A DNA stretch of 64,000 nt. Origin: Apostichopus californicus (Eukaryota; Echinodermata; Holothuroidea; Aspidochirotida; Stichopodidae). Made by a program: the position numbers and the translations under genes. This document shows, in pieces, positions 28,401 through 34,310 of the stretch. The notes below the pieces were generated by a model. The model worked only from the letters and a program-made list of their open reading frames with translations, was not told the DNA's origin and ran no database searches. Where the stretch lies: the NCBI GenBank assembly GCA_020650975.1, contig JAIPMN010000565.1, positions 1-64,000 on the forward strand, in the 5' to 3' direction. Numbering within the stretch: position 1 is the first letter of the stretch; every line of letters begins with the position of its first letter.

Positions 28401-30897
28401 TGGAATCATCATCTTTCCTCATCACTTATATGTTGAAGAAAAATCAAGGTTGCTTTTTTTTTTTCTTTTTTTTTTCCATCTCTTTATTTGCAATATTCAT
28501 ATTTAATAGTGACAGTATTAACAACAACCAACAAAGAGTAGCCTTTATCCAAAAATATGGATGGTGTTAAATATATAGTCTTGTCTTAAGTTATTCTCAG
28601 TAGTTTATGTGATATTGTTAACCGAGCTGAATCGCCTGCTTTAGGTAAGGTTTAAAAAGTTCAGGAGTACTACTACTGCCTTCATCATACAGGATGAGTT
28701 ATATTCTGGATAGTATCTGTTTACATTAATGTTGTAATTTTCTAATTTCTTTTTGCAATATGACAGAGTGTCTTGAAGTTGAAATATTGACATTTAAATT
28801 AACTGCCTATAATTGTATTTCCTCATTCAAACCCTTATTTTGTGTTTAAAAAAATGAAGGATGTTATTTAAATAGTTTTACCAATTGCAGTCTCGTATTT
28901 CAGTTATTCTCGTTAGTTGACATAAAATTGTGAACTGATCTCAAACACCGCATGCAGTCTTTGAAAGGTCAGGAGTACTTCTATTGCGGCCTTGATTGTG
29001 CAGGATGAGTTGTCAAGACTGGATAGTATCTGTTTACATTAATGTTATACAATTTGACTGAAATTGTAGGATCACTGAAGTATGTTATGGTTACAAGATA
29101 CACTCTATTGCTTGTCACGTGGTTGCGGTTGAGGCAACCAGTCTGGGGAAATCAGAAAGTAGGCATTAAATCTCAGATGTATCTTGCAAGATTTCGTTTT
29201 CTCTCAATTGAACCAGCTTCATGCGTTTTAATGTATATATGCTACATATATACTGGGTAATTTCCTGCGCACATCTACACACAGTCTCCTTTTAACGACT
29301 GCCATATTGCTGCGCTAGTAGTGCCATTCCCAGACCTAGTGCCGATGGAGATATAATTAACGAATATCCATGTTTTGTTTTTTGTCCCCCCTCATCTCGT
29401 TGGTCTATAGTCTTGTTTATTAGCTACTTAAATTGTCAAGAGGTGATACTGTGAATTGTCGGAAGCATCAGAACCCCAAATCTTACAGAAAAATAACGGC
29501 ATTGTGAATTGTAAATTAGCCATGGACAATAAGACTATACGATTGGGCTGTATAGCAAGTGTGTGTGATACTAAAGACACCAAATGCTACAGATCGAGAG
29601 TTAATTACCTTTAGTCATGAGAGTCTTGAGCCCTGCTTGGTGGCATACCCTATGCTTACAGTAATGACACGTTCTCATAAAATAAAGTGACACTTAATTA
29701 TTGAAGAAAATTATTTTGCTCATATTCTAAATAATGTATAAAAGCAAAATAACTACATATAACTCATGTACAATAATCCCCTATCCCAATTACCCCTCTC
29801 CATTTGCACTCTCCTCCCCCCCCCCTCCCCGGGTCGACATGATACAACCAGAGGAGGAACTTCCTGGTACAACTCCCTGTACATTAACATCTGTGCAATG
29901 GGTACAGTCAAGTGTCACTTTACACACTGCATCCAACACGATATGTCAGTTTATTCAAAGTACAGTACCTTTCCTGGTACATTTAACGTTAATGTTTTAC
30001 ATCACACTTAATGGACTTAAACACATCGGAATTGTTATTTGTATTTTTTATGCCTTCTGATATCTTGTATTAAAGTTTCCGTCACGCAAAATAAACAGAA
30101 AATATGGAATATTTAAGACCGCGGAATAAAGATGGCAACATACTTGTTACTCCAACTTGATTAGTTGCTAACTGCAGTTCTAAGACGACATATCACTCAT
30201 TCCAGGCAAATGGTATTTGATTAGTATAACTTATCATAAAGCTGTAATGTTTGAACTGAAAGAATAAGATGGAAGTTACTTTCAAGTAGTTGATTATTTA
30301 TGTCACTTCAAGAGACTATAGGAGATCAAAATGTGTCTAACTTAAATTTGAACTGATTGAAAAATTGTCTGACATTTCACTATGATGATTGTATAATTAA
30401 GTTAACTCAATCGGAGACATGTTAGTATCGTCACGTTGCTCCTAAATAGTGAAACCAGTAAGTTTTGAGGGATCTTATCTATGGACCAAATTACCAGATC
30501 ACATTCGAACATGCTCTAAACTTTCTACTTTCAAAATTTTACTAAAGACCCATTTTTTCACTTGTTCTTTTGTAAATTAATTTGCTATCTTTCTTTGCAA
30601 AGTCCCTTGAGTAGTGACTTTTCCCTACTGATCTGGCGCTTTGTTAGTCTCATTTATTATTATTATTATTATTATTATCTAAATCTGTTTTTGTTCTATT
30701 GTCTTACACAGGTCGGAGACAAGATCAGGGTGATTCTAGACATGGAGGACAACTACTTAGCATTCGAGAAAGGTTACGAGTGTCTAGGCGTGGCATTCCG
30801 AGGTCTTCCCAAGGAGAAGCTGTATCCAGCAGTGTCTGCAGTGTACGGTAACACAGAAGTAACCATGGTATACCTCGGAGAACCTCTAGATGGATGA
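856..30897 (+). CDS. FBXO45: F-box/SPRY domain protein 1 (FBXO45/Fsn), whole gene
   Basis: Two coding exons (856-1428 and 30712-30897) join in phase 0 to give a 252-residue protein. An F-box at about residues 5-45 ([19 protein letters not shown]) is followed by a SPRY domain at about 90-250, including the conserved segments [32 protein letters not shown] and [13 protein letters not shown]. Fly Fsn is near 255 residues; vertebrate FBXO45 is about 30 longer because of a Gly/Ala-rich N-terminus that is absent here. FBXO45 proteins bind Skp1 and the giant RING protein PAM/Highwire/RPM-1 to form a ubiquitin ligase that controls synapse growth and axon stability, partly through DLK kinase turnover. 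The start is chosen because MAASRLPEE leads straight into the F-box and has a strong context (ATCATGG). The gene looks complete and under normal constraint. Confidence 0.97.
5793..5940 (+). repeat. Family R interspersed repeat, copy 1
   Basis: Degenerate copy carrying the family core (TTACCTGTCT), followed by CACTTTCCCATATACCTGTA, an ACATTTTAGCACTGAG block and a GGTCAATGCCC block. The order of blocks matches the better copies at 22640 and 24065. Confidence 0.6.
6215..6424 (+). mobile_element. tRNA-derived SINE (family A), copy 1
   Basis: The head has a pol III box A (TAGCTTAGTGGTTAACGCC) and a box B (GAGTTCGAGTCACTCC) at tRNA spacing. A roughly 140-bp body follows and ends in AGGATCTAAAATACATAC. 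A second copy lies inverted at 12003-12196, which shows that it is a dispersed family. The two bodies match through TGAATCTAAGAGACTGA and CTGCTTGCAGGAGGATC. Copy 1 lacks a stretch of about 20 bp present in copy 2. Confidence 0.75.
10850..11010 (+). repeat. Dispersed repeat related to 56818-56990
   Basis: Shares ordered blocks with the sequence at 56818-56990: AATGCTATGCAAATT, AGCACTTTT, ACACAG and TATTTTATAA. Overall similarity is moderate, so this is an old family member. Its class is unknown. Confidence 0.45.
11775..11995 (+). repeat. Family R interspersed repeats, two partial copies
   Basis: The first partial copy (about 11775-11840) has CTCTTACCTGTCTC and a subtype II tail (GCACTTTCCTCATCTACCTA). 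The second (about 11910-11995) has CTCGCTTACCTGTCTC followed by the subtype I tail CCACAACCTTAGCAC. SINE A copy 2 abuts the second one. Confidence 0.6.
12003..12196 (-). mobile_element. tRNA-derived SINE (family A), copy 2
   Basis: Inverted copy of the element at 6215. On the minus strand it runs from a box B (GAGGTTCGAGTCACTCC) through the body to AGGATCTAAAATACATAC. Box A is missing or unrecognisable, so the 5' end is truncated. It contains the internal segment TTCGGTCGGCTTGCGGC that copy 1 lacks. Confidence 0.7.
12602..13180 (-). mobile_element. L2/CR1-like LINE, 3' end of ORF2 (broken)
   Basis: On the minus strand, two adjacent open pieces read as the region after the reverse transcriptase of an L2/CR1-type [24 protein letters not shown], then [20 protein letters not shown], then HNINKCIRR and, after a frame change at the poly-G tract near 12987, VIGEVQEEV...[10 protein letters not shown]. 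This follows the usual pattern RL(Y/F)FLRKL...CW.GN..........HPL. A 3' tail with ATTAATAAAGTTATTCTTAC follows. Everything upstream of this C-terminal part is missing, as expected for a 5'-truncated insertion. The clade call is from memory of the motif. Confidence 0.65.
13497..13820 (-). mobile_element. Possible LINE 3'-end fragment
   Basis: On the minus strand a T-rich stretch leads into a GC-rich block with GGGAGCCTCGGGAAGATTAG and CGGCTCACCGAGTTGATACC. The block is unlike its surroundings and resembles 3' tails of aquatic-animal non-LTR elements as I remember them. The 87-codon open frame here is low-complexity and probably not coding. Class is uncertain. Confidence 0.3.
14725..15080 (+). 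repeat. Tandem repeat, period about 175 bp
   Basis: Two diverged units plus the start of a third. Each begins near GAAATT...GTGGAGATCAAGGTCA or GGTAGAGGTTAAAGGTCA, continues with CAACA(C/G)AGGTCAAATTCTGAA and an A/T-rich part, and ends near GTGTATGGT or GGTATGTTGAACCA. The third start is at about 15043. Confidence 0.55.
16195..16335 (+). repeat. Family R interspersed repeat, diverged copy
   Basis: Carries TTTATACCTGTCTCCAGTCAACAT and later blocks that align loosely with the subtype II copies at 22640 and 24065. A T-rich low-complexity tract follows at about 16385-16485. Confidence 0.45.
19586..19969 (+). mobile_element. tRNA-derived SINE (family B) with MIR-like body
   Basis: An apparently full-length SINE of about 384 bp. 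The head looks like a serine-type tRNA: box A (TGGTCAAGTGATTAAGGCAG) and box B (GCAGGTTCGAGTCCTATCC). It is followed directly by TGTCCTTGGGCAAGGCACTT, GCCTCACTTCACCCAGGTGT and AAATGGGGAC, a block order strikingly like the part of vertebrate MIR just after its tRNA head. A unique 3' half follows, then an A-rich tail (AAATAAAAAAAATAAAAAA). No clear target-site duplication was found, and the 3' side abuts a family R copy. Confidence 0.85.
19972..20090 (-). repeat. Family R interspersed repeat (subtype II)
   Basis: Inverted copy with GTAGATAGGAAAGTGCATAT, GGAGACAGGGAAGTA and the characteristic end ACCAATAAGTTTTGGGG. It starts directly after the tail of SINE B. Confidence 0.65.
20278..20430 (-). 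repeat. Family R interspersed repeat (subtype II)
   Basis: Inverted copy: ACATTGACC...GTGCTAAAATGTTACC, then GTGCATATGTAGAGTGGAGA, TAGGTAAGT and the end block AACCAGTAAGTTTTGGGGG. In the orientation of FBXO45 transcription it presents a good splice-donor match (AG|GTAAGTAT). Confidence 0.65.
21757..22251 (-). other. Unassigned 164-codon open frame in the intron
   Basis: The longest uninterrupted frame in the window. The C-terminal 60 codons (from [10 protein letters not shown] to HLMDLKAD) have mixed, gene-like codon use. The N-terminal end runs into a family R copy, so at most the downstream part could be a real exon or retrocopy; a CAG|G acceptor-like site precedes GMSC. I do not recognise the product. 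There is no canonical poly(A) signal close downstream. It could equally be a chance frame. Confidence 0.2.
22205..22410 (+). repeat. Family R repeat (subtype I), near-tandem pair
   Basis: A partial unit (CCTAGAATGGTAACC, TTTTAACACTGTGCACCCTC) is followed by a fuller unit: ACTTCGCTCCTCGCTTACC, TGTCTCCTCACAACCTTAGC, ATTCTACCGTGTCTAGTATG, TTTTAACACTTTGCACCCTC, then CTTCTCATTCTACCATCC. This is one of the least decayed copies and, with 26033, useful as the family reference. Confidence 0.75.
22640..22800 (+). repeat. Family R interspersed repeat (subtype II)
   Basis: ACTTCACTCCTCTCTTACC, TGTCTCCCACTCCACATATG and CACTTTCCTATCTACCTAAC, then GTTTAAGCACTGAGTCC, GGGCACTGCCCACTTACACC and TTGGAATCTACCACTT. 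Very similar to the copy at 24065. Confidence 0.75.
23138..23212 (+). repeat. Family R interspersed repeat (subtype II), 5' part
   Basis: Carries ACTTCGCTCCTCGCTTACC, TGTCTCCCACTGCACATCTG and CACTTTGCCATCTACCTAAC, then breaks off from the family consensus. Confidence 0.7.
24065..24215 (+). repeat. Family R interspersed repeat (subtype II)
   Basis: TTGCTTCTCTCTTACCTG, CACTTTCCCATCTACCTAAC, CACTGCGCCCTCGCTCCCTG and TTGGAATCTACCACTTAGGA, in the same order as the copy at 22640. Confidence 0.75.
24840..25260 (+). repeat. Degenerate tandem repeat, three units
   Basis: Units starting near 24843, 25025 and 25145 share the order: TTTAGC...ATAGCTTTTAACTTTAAA, TCACTTTGTGTACAGTATCA, TCTGCATCT, TCTACAATACATAGAGA. 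Periods are about 120-180 bp because of internal length changes. Confidence 0.5.
25860..26022 (-). repeat. Family R repeat (subtype I), left arm of an inverted pair
   Basis: GAATGGTAGAATAAGAAGG, GTGTTAAAAGATTACCAGGG, ACACGGTAGAATGCGGTGC and GGGGAGACAGGTAAGCGGG, with the end block ATATAAACCAGTAAGTTT. Only a few tens of bases separate it from an opposite copy at 26033, so the two can pair as long arms of a hairpin. Confidence 0.75.
26033..26208 (+). repeat. Family R repeat (subtype I), right arm of an inverted pair
   Basis: ACTTTGCGCCTCGCTTACC, TGTCTCCCCACAACCTTAGC, ATTCTACCGTGCCTAGAATG, CTTCTCATTCTACCATCC. Reverse-complementary to 25860-26022 over most of its length, with scattered mismatches. 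Confidence 0.75.
27036..27251 (-). mobile_element. LTR-retroelement gag-start-like fragment (fossil)
   Basis: On the minus strand a short frame contains [18 protein letters not shown] followed by [11 protein letters not shown]. This resembles the opening of Gag-like proteins of some Gypsy-type elements (a VPLP... start, then a W...W/F..(E/D)WE helix). The fragment is short and clearly broken, and no pol or LTR pair was recognised nearby. It is old and low confidence. Confidence 0.25.
28350..29060 (+). repeat. Tandem duplication, two units of about 310-390 bp
   Basis: Unit 1 (about 28350-28740) and unit 2 (about 28741-29060) share TATGACA(A/G)AGTG, CTTGA(A/T)G(A/T)TGAAATATTGA, AGTTATTCTC, AGTTCAGGAGTACT or GGTCAGGAGTACTT, CAGGATGAGTT and TAGTATCTGTTTACATTAAT. 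Unit 1 is longer because of a T-rich insertion near 28455-28480. Confidence 0.75.
30655..30679 (+). repeat. (ATT)n microsatellite
   Basis: Eight or so ATT repeats, ending about 30 bp before the FBXO45 exon 2 acceptor, so they lie in the branch-point/polypyrimidine region. Confidence 0.9.
30712..30897 (+). CDS. FBXO45: FBXO45 coding exon 2 (terminal)
   Basis: Encodes residues 192-252 and the stop TGA at 30895-30897. The join gives [17 protein letters not shown] and ends [11 protein letters not shown], matching the conserved C-terminus of the family (VYLGKPLDG in vertebrates). The acceptor is TCTTACACAG|GTC. An in-frame reading into the intron on the 5' side is not used. Confidence 0.97.
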   Translation, partial: VGDKIRVILDMEDNYLAFEKGYECLGVAFRGLPKEKLYPAVSAVYGNTEVTMVYLGEPLDG

Positions 30898-31325
30898 TGA
30901 TGGCTCTCTCTAGGATTTTATATAAAGTTATCATCTCCTACGACAACAAACAACAAAAAAACATTGCCATTTCTCTTTCTGATGCCGAAAAATTCCTGTA
31001 CAAGCTTCCAGGTTTTTTTTTCGCCAAGACAGTAAATCTAAACCTGTCGGGTACTAGGGAACATTTGATATGATGGTCATACATTATCGTCTAACTCTGA
31101 CGAACGGTTTGCCGATCGGTTTTATGATGTTTATGGTCTCTTTTTTTCGAACAGCAACCGTTGTTTCCCCATTCCACGTCGTGAACAAGTATTGTTATCC
31201 AAACAGATGACATAGTTTTGATATTATTTACCATTATTAGTGTTACATTTGCACCACTGACACAGTTTTCCTGTGTGTCGAATGTACTTTCCATTCATTT
31301 TACCACAGAGTTTGTGCAGTGGTGG

Positions 31326-31806
31326 AAATCTAGAAGTTTCAAATGGATTAAAGAAAGTATTGAAGTATTTTATTTTTAACATATTAAAGTTAATTCTCAA
31401 CTTTAGCAAAATGCGTAAAAATCATTCAGGTTTTTATTTTAATCCTTTGTCATTTTTTAGAACATTTAAAACTTATTTCAATGGTCCACCTTGTAGGTAA
31501 GTCTTTGGCCGACAAAATTGTTATCTAGGGCAGTCTTCTTCACAATTCCAGAGTGAAGCCTGGTTACAAATCTAGAAATTTCCATTGACAAATGGAGTGA
31601 AGAATGTAAAGTGTAAAAGTGAAATTTTCCCTCCTTTTTTAGCAAAATGCTACAAATTATTCAGTTGTGATAATAATATCAGAGAATCTAAAGTTTATTC
31701 AATGTTCCACCTTTAACATTGTGTGTAAGTCTGTGGCTCACCATATTATCTCCACACTGGAGCACTCTTCTCAGCAGATTGAGTGTCAGTCAGCCTAGCT
31801 ACAAAG
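31326..31806 (+). repeat. Diverged tandem duplication, period about 240 bp
   Basis: Unit A (31326-31567) and unit B (31568-31806) share AAATCTAGAA(G/A)TTTC, CAAATGGA, TTAGCAAAATGC, TTATT(T)CAATG(G/T)TCCACCTT, GTAAGTCT(T/G)TGGC and CTTCTTCAC or CTCTTCTCA, each ending G(G/C)(T)TACAAA. Confidence 0.7.
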
Positions 31807-31911
31807 AGTAGTGGATTCATGTCTATGTATTGGCTCAGTTTATGCTGGCTATCCATCCGTACATCTCAGCTCTGAATCTGTCACACTTCCATTCTATACG
31901 TAGCCACAAGA

Positions 31912-31963
31912 CGACAGACAACATGTGACAGACAACATGCGACAGACAACATGCGACAACATG
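31912..31963 (+). repeat. 15-bp minisatellite, about 3 copies
   Basis: Repeats of GACAGACAACATG(T/C) at about 31912-31963, within the presumed FBXO45 3' UTR. Confidence 0.85.
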
Positions 31964-32407
31964 TGCACCCACTGTGCAGGTGGGAGTCACCTTTAGTGAG
32001 CGGAAAGTAAGGGATAGTGATTGCTAATGGATAGTATTGTACTACAGGGAATAATTTATTGTGTTCAAATTTTCTGTCGTGGTTTTGAAGGCTGTGAATT
32101 TTGTCTCCTATAGAATACTATGTGTTCCTATGTATATCTGAGGACTTGTAAACCAATTTGACCATTTTGCATAGCGTTTTGCCATGCGATCCCGGACAAA
32201 TTATTAAATTATTCCCTAGAACTGAATAAGTTACATTTTTTCTCAGAACGGTTGCTCATTGTTCCTCTTGAAGTCTTTATTGAACAGGCAATAAATAAAT
32301 ACAATGCTTGATATAGCGTTATTCCAATCATAGCGCTTAACAACAAAAGAAAACAAAACCGCAATGTCAGAAAAAAGGCAGAAAATGAATACACAGTACA
32401 AATACAA

Positions 32408-32465
32408 AGATCAAATGACTTGGATCCTCGCTTACCTGTCTCCCAACATTCTTAGCACCCTTGTG
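32408..32465 (+). repeat. Family R interspersed repeat, short fragment
   Basis: GATCCTCGCTTACCTGTCTC followed by CCAACATTCTTAGCACCC, a subtype I 5' piece. Confidence 0.55.
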
Positions 32466-33474
32466 AAATATCATAGTGTTTAACTGTGTGCTTACAGCAG
32501 CTGCATAACAGAATCCAGTTGCCAGTTTTGTTATACAACCAATATGAATAAGATTCTAACAAAGCCGTTCATATCCTCTCTTGTTCCTGTTACAAAAAAC
32601 ATACTTGAATTTTTTATTTTTTTTAAATCTTGTTCATACTTTTGGTTTCAAGGAATGGTAATGCAAGTAAGTTACAAATTAAACATTGCAATATCGATTA
32701 CAAAATCCATATTGATGTAAGCTGCATGAATTTACACAGCAGTAGCAGCAACATTAATGAATTTCTATAGAAACTTCCCAATTCCATAAAGATTTTTCTT
32801 TTAGAAATATTCTCTTTTTTTGCGTATTGATGCGACGACATTTCAAAAAAGGTAAAAGTTAGGGAAGAGTCAGGTAATTAACTTTAGCTATGCAATGGAT
32901 ATGTTTTGACATCTGGGATGGCCATGATGTGATATGATTGGATAAATTGCATCCTCCTTTTTCACTCTCTGAATAAAAATGGAAGTAAAAAGACTTGACC
33001 TGAGGGAGCAGGGGTAAAATTTTATTACCCTCTCTCTGGAAACTGGAAAAGTCATCTTTTACATTTAATATTTCCATCTAGCAGAGCACAGATTTTGTTT
33101 TTTAGGAGGTAAATCCACAGGGTTTGTAAAAACCCATCCATGTGTAACCAGGCAAGATTGCCGTACAGGTATGCACGAATGACAGCTGTTGTAAAACACC
33201 ACGACCGTGGAGGTTTTACGTGCGAAAAACTGCCAAGAGTAATGAAATCACAGGAATCCAGATTTCTAATCAGAGACAGTAAAAACAGAGTAAAGATGAA
33301 ATTGAAACCGCTCTCCTCGAAGACTGTTTTCTGTGAAATGGCTGTAAGACTCTTTATGGTGTGTACACAGACCGTGCAATTGCGCACGATATCTTTGTTT
33401 CCAAGCAGTTTTTTAAACCATGAACCTAACTCATGCTGGAGATAAAAGATACACGTTAGCTGTAGGTAACTGGG

Positions 33475-33518
33475 TGAGGAGGAGGAGGAGGAGGAGGAGG
33501 AGGAGGAGGAGGAGGAGT
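33475..33518 (+). repeat. (GGA)n microsatellite
   Basis: About 14 uninterrupted GGA triplets on the + strand, just upstream of the palindrome at 33609. Confidence 0.95.
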
Positions 33519-33608
33519 AGAAGGAATTAAATGGCTCTCTAGATCAGGAGTGGGGGAACAATTGATCTTGTGGGCCACAGTGGGCTGCATAAAAAGGGCT
33601 TCTTTTTA

Positions 33609-33754
33609 CCATTTTCATTTGTTTGTTTACTGCCAAATGAGTAAGAGTCATCTAGAGTCTATAGGTGGGTGACACAGGGCCTGTGGGCCACATGAGGCCC
33701 ACCTATATGCTCTAGATGACACTTATGTGGCAGTAAAGAACCAAATGAAAATGG
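33609..33754. repeat. Long imperfect palindrome, 57-61-bp arms
   Basis: Left arm 33609-33669 (CCATTTTCATTTG...CATCTAGAG...TATAGGTGGG) is the reverse complement of right arm 33698-33754 (CCCACCTATATGCTCTAGAT...CAAATGAAAATGG) with a few mismatches and indels. The 28-nt loop contains GGGCCACATGAGG. Probably a fold-back or MITE-like element. A hAT-like CAGGAGTGGGGGAAC motif lies just outside at 33547. Confidence 0.75.
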
Positions 33755-33759
33755 CAACT

Positions 33760-34310
33760 GTGTGTTCTGAGATGAGGATGAATGACTTAGTTCATCATTA
33801 ACATCAACAATCAATGCCAGGGGTATGTCACTGGATGAAGAGGCATAACTGGACTCTATATGAATGTTAATTGGCGTGTAGGATACAGACACCAGTGGTG
33901 AACATTAGCTGTAGATTTCTGGGTACGTCGAAGGCATGATTTGAGACCGTTGAAAGACCCTTATCAAGTTGTCTGTCACTGGACGAGGTGGAGGGTTGGC
34001 TAGACTCCAGATATATAGGTCGTGACTCAGGCTGAAAACACATAGACCAGGAAAGAATGGCAGTTGGATGTTACTGGATGAGGAGGGATGGCTTTAGTCC
34101 ATAGATTAGCATTATTATCTCAGGTGGAAAAAAAGTAGACACTAAGAAAGAATGCTAAGTGCGTGATTGGATGAAGAGAGATATAAACTAGACTCTATAG
34201 ATGAAAGTTACTCATTAACCTACAAAATATAGACACCAGTATTAAAGAAAGCTAGCATTATGTCACTGTATGATTGTGGAAGGATGACTTGGAACTAAAT
34301 GAGAGGTGAG
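33760..34310 (+). repeat. Degenerate tandem repeat, about 95-110-bp units
   Basis: Roughly five units, starting near 33765, 33822, 33960, 34070, 34160 and 34260 (the first partial). Each contains GT(C/T)ACTGGATGA(A/G)GAG, a (C/T)TAG(A/T)CTC(T/C)A(T/G)A block, and TAGACACCAGTA or AGACACTAAGAAAGAATG. Similarity between units is modest, so the array is old. Confidence 0.5.

Larger units (their letters stand above)
1429..30711 (+). other. FBXO45 intron 1 (29.3 kb)
   Basis: GT-AG intron with donor GTAAGT at 1429 and acceptor CTTACACAG ending at 30711. It holds many family R copies, two tRNA-SINE families, an L2/CR1-like LINE tail (12602-13180), a second possible LINE 3' end (13497-13820) and tandem duplications at 14725, 24840 and 28350. 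An ATT microsatellite sits next to the acceptor. I recognise nothing in 1429-5790, 6425-10845 (apart from weak R fragments near 6465 and 7600), 11015-11775, 12200-12600, 13820-14720, 15080-16195, 16490-19585, 20430-21755, 24215-24840, 25260-25860, 26210-27035 or 29060-30430. These stretches are AT-rich and carry only short unconvincing open frames. Confidence 0.9.
30898..32300 (+). other. Probable FBXO45 3' UTR
   Basis: Sequence after the stop codon. Candidate poly(A) signals are ATTAAA near 31383 and AATAAATAAA at 32290-32299; I cannot tell which is used. It contains a diverged 240-bp tandem duplication and a 15-bp minisatellite (see separate entries). Confidence 0.4.

Noticed and set aside
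33052-33445. Overlapping 100-111-codon frames on both strands
   Set aside because: No recognisable domain, no splice or poly(A) context, and the two strands are equally open, which suggests chance.
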